25,121 bases of DNA, taken from NCBI GenBank assembly GCA_033811555.1, contig JAPXOG010000008.1, positions 1 through 25,121 of the forward strand, given 5' to 3'. Below are positions 23,127 through 25,121 of this stretch, piece after piece (the first letter of the stretch is position 1; every line of letters starts with the position of its first letter). Made by a program: the position numbers and the translations under genes. The stretch comes from EsbW-18 sp033811555. Its GTDB lineage: Bacteria; Patescibacteriota; Minisyncoccia; Phycocordibacterales; EsbW-18. A model generated the notes under the pieces. That model was not told where the DNA came from, did not search any database, and worked only from the letters and a program-made list of their open reading frames with translations.

Positions 23127-24020
23127 ATGCAACACAAACTCATAGTTATTCTTGGACCTACTGCTACAGGAAAAAGCGATATCTCAGTACGTCTAGCTAA
23201 AGACGTTAATGGCGAAATAATATCTGCCGATTCCCGTCAAGTTTATCGAGGTATGGATATAGGGACCGGTAAGGTCACTAAACGAGAAATGCGGGGTATA
23301 CGGCATTTTCTACTTGACGTTGCTTCTCCAAAATCACAGTATAGTGTTGCTCGATATATACGTGACGCCCAGAAAGCATCTAAATCCATACTACGAAGAG
23401 GACTTGTTCCAATTGTTGTCGGTGGCACAGGACTCTACATAGACGCATTCACTAGAGGATTATCAATACCAGAAGTTCCACCAAACAAAAAACTTCGGCT
23501 AAAGCTTGAGAAACTTTCAACTGAAAAATTATTTGAACTTATAAGAAAAAAAGATCCTTATCGCGCGAAAACAATTGACCGACATAATAGACGCAGATTA
23601 ATTAGAGCTCTTGAAATTATTGAAACACACGGAAAAGTTCCAAAGCCACGTAAACAAAAAAATAAATTTGATACACTTTATATTGGAATAACTCTCCCTA
23701 AAGAAAAGCTTGCTTCTAAAATCAATAAACGATTATTGATGAGAATGAAAATTGGGATGATAGCAGAAGTAAAAAAACTTCGTTCTCAAGGTATTTCATG
23801 GAAAAAATTAGAATCTTTCGGTCTTGAGTATCGGAATATCGCCTTGTATTTACAAAAAAAGGTAACTAAAAAAGAGATGGTGGAATGTCTACAGAAAGAT
23901 ATTGAACATTATGCTAAGCGTCAAATGACGTGGTTTAAGCGCCATCCCGACATACTCTGGTTCTCACCTTCTGAATTTTCTAAAATAAAAAAGATTTCTA
24001 AAAAATTTCTTGAGAGATAA
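23127..24020 (+). CDS. miaA: tRNA dimethylallyltransferase
   Basis: Adds a dimethylallyl group to N6 of A37 in tRNAs reading codons that start with U; the tRNA-Leu(CAA) just upstream has A at position 37 and is a plausible substrate. The P-loop is GPTATGKS, followed by ISADSRQVYRGMDIGTGK and VGGTGLYIDAFTRG, all family hallmarks; the C-terminal part has KRQMTWFKRH. From the ATG at 23127 (MQHKLIVILG) it has 297 residues, the normal length. An ATG at 23109 would add six residues; AGGA at 23113-23116 lies between them and favours the later start, though its 10-base spacing is long. It converges on the DUF4932-like gene. Confidence 0.94.
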   Translation: MQHKLIVILGPTATGKSDISVRLAKDVNGEIISADSRQVYRGMDIGTGKVTKREMRGIRHFLLDVASPKSQYSVARYIRDAQKASKSILRRGLVPIVVGGTGLYIDAFTRGLSIPEVPPNKKLRLKLEKLSTEKLFELIRKKDPYRAKTIDRHNRRRLIRALEIIETHGKVPKPRKQKNKFDTLYIGITLPKEKLASKINKRLLMRMKIGMIAEVKKLRSQGISWKKLESFGLEYRNIALYLQKKVTKKEMVECLQKDIEHYAKRQMTWFKRHPDILWFSPSEFSKIKKISKKFLER

Positions 24021-24043
24021 TTAATGAATTATTTTTTAGATTC

Positions 24044-25114
24044 TTATATTACAGTTGGAAATCTTGATAATATAAATTGTTCAAAATTTTTATATTCAGT
24101 TTCTGCACGATTAACGTATTCTTTATAAATATCGAAAATTATCTCCCTCAATTTATTCTCCTCAAATTTTTCAAAATATTCTCTAGATTTACTTTTCAAA
24201 TAATCAACAGTTTTTATTTCTAAAAGATCGCACTTCTCACGAAAACCTTTATCATCCACTAAATTATTCTTAAATTGATCGTCTGTGATTTCTGAGATTT
24301 TTATAACAAAATCTTCGTAAGTTTGTGGCCTCTCTCCTTTCTTAAAAACATCGTTATAGGTTCTTATTAGTTCTTCACAAAGTAAATTAAAATAACCGCT
24401 TCCGTAATCTTGCTTCAATTTTTTATTGGCTAACTGAGAAATTTTTTCTTTTTGTTCATCCATAAGTAATTTAGATAATTTCTCAACAATAGGGTTTATA
24501 ATCCCGTGTAAAAATTCATGGTCTTGGTTATCAATATTATCAATATTAGAGAGTATAATTTGTTCGTCAGGTAAAACTAGAAAATTTCTACCAGAATTTT
24601 TCTTATAAAGAGGGTCTGTAGAAATGAAACTTATTTTTCTTACGCTAGTCGTTTTTTTATCTGGTTTGAAAAAATATATCAATGATTCAATTCTTTTTTT
24701 AGTTTCTCCAATTCCTTTCAATCGTTCTTCCTTGTCGTGCTCAATTTCTTCAAAAATTTTTTTTCCTAACTGAGAAGCAGAAATAAGTTGATCAAAATGC
24801 TCTAAAAGCGTTAAAACTCTTTTATGGATCTCTGTAGGATTTTTTACATTTGGCTTATAATCTGATGCCATTTCTAACACCTTTTCTACTCTTTCAGGGT
24901 GTTTATAAGTAAGTGCTAGATAGTAGAGTGCCTACTCATCAATACCTTCTCCATAAAGCACTCTAATGGTTTTCAAAATTCTTGGATCTATAGGATTGTT
25001 TTTGAAATATTCAGAAATTTCTATAGCCAAAGGAGTTTCTGTCTCACCCCGTTCTGAATTTTCTGCCCTCAATAATAATGAAAGAAGTTGAGCATTTCTT
25101 TTTTCTTGCACCAT
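24044..25114 (-). pseudogene. DUF4932-like HExxH protein interrupted by an in-frame amber codon
   Basis: One continuous minus-strand frame runs from the ATG at 25114 (or from beyond the window edge) to the stop at 24044, broken once by TAG at 24932-24934. The upstream part is 60 residues ending LYGEGIDE; after the TAG come ALYYLALTYKHPERVEK and then a 278-residue stretch. That stretch contains DHEFLHGIINPIVEKL, an HExxH zinc-metalloprotease motif in the context I associate with DUF4932. No signal peptide is visible. Translation could restart at a GTG (24880) that leaves the HExxH part intact. GAG to TAG by one base would explain the lesion. The remaining protein is Lys/Glu-rich and helical. 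Family assignment is tentative; the in-frame stop is certain from the sequence given. Confidence 0.6.
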
Positions 25115-25121
25115 AATTTCT

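Noticed and set aside
24932..24934. Amber suppression or pyrrolysine at the DUF4932-like TAG
   Set aside because: TAG terminates rel, parB, the 81-aa gene and the exonuclease fragment, and no suppressor tRNA is seen.
1..25121. CRISPR arrays or IS elements
   Set aside because: I saw no regularly spaced repeats, no transposase and no paired terminal inverted repeats; the only mobile signature is the recombinase relic.

Overview
The window looks like a chromosomal segment of a bacterium of the Candidate Phyla Radiation, most likely a Parcubacteria-type (Patescibacteria) genome. This is inference from the gene set. It has a DUF5679 mini zinc protein, a DnaX clamp loader without its zinc module, a PyrD with the unusual GFDY and NISCPN motifs, the tail of a CPR-style serine recombinase, AT-rich DNA, very short intergenic gaps and many starts with no Shine-Dalgarno sequence. 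Genes stop at TAA, TAG and TGA, so the ordinary bacterial code applies and UGA is not recoded.

Layout. 1-600: a scarred left edge, where the 3' end of a DnaQ-type exonuclease abuts the N-terminal third of a glycerate 2-kinase. 721-3212: a conserved hypothetical gene with a possible Cys-His hydrolase fold, a cupin, a DUF5679 protein and pyrD. 3330-10532: an accessory block made of a frameshifted serine-recombinase tail, then (reading leftward) a small XRE regulator, a PLD-nuclease/SNF2-helicase fusion and a large Eco57I-type adenine methyltransferase. It sits immediately downstream of tRNA-Gln and its terminator and is the best candidate for an uncommon defence system. 10874-12657: a tandem pair of membrane-anchored M14 peptidase paralogues, the first of which has lost its catalytic residues. 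12689-16784: a minus-strand operon serS-ftsQ-dus-dnaX. 16840-21942: plus-strand dprA, topA and rel, with an isolated 81-aa gene of different style between dprA and topA. 21926-23019: minus-strand parB, broken by a frameshift, and tRNA-Leu. 23127-24020: miaA. 24044-25114: a DUF4932-like HExxH protein interrupted by an in-frame amber codon.

The core genes cover replication (dnaX), topology (topA), partition (parB), uptake and recombination (dprA), division (ftsQ), translation (serS, dus, miaA, two tRNAs), pyrimidine synthesis (pyrD) and the stringent response (rel). The accessory block is a self-contained three-gene operon: the XRE stop is 1 nt from the helicase start, and the helicase and methylase overlap as ATGA. 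The regulator probably controls expression of the nuclease-helicase and the methylase. Several gene breaks (exonuclease/glycerate kinase, recombinase, parB, DUF4932-like) suggest local decay or assembly/consensus errors, and read-level checking would separate the two.
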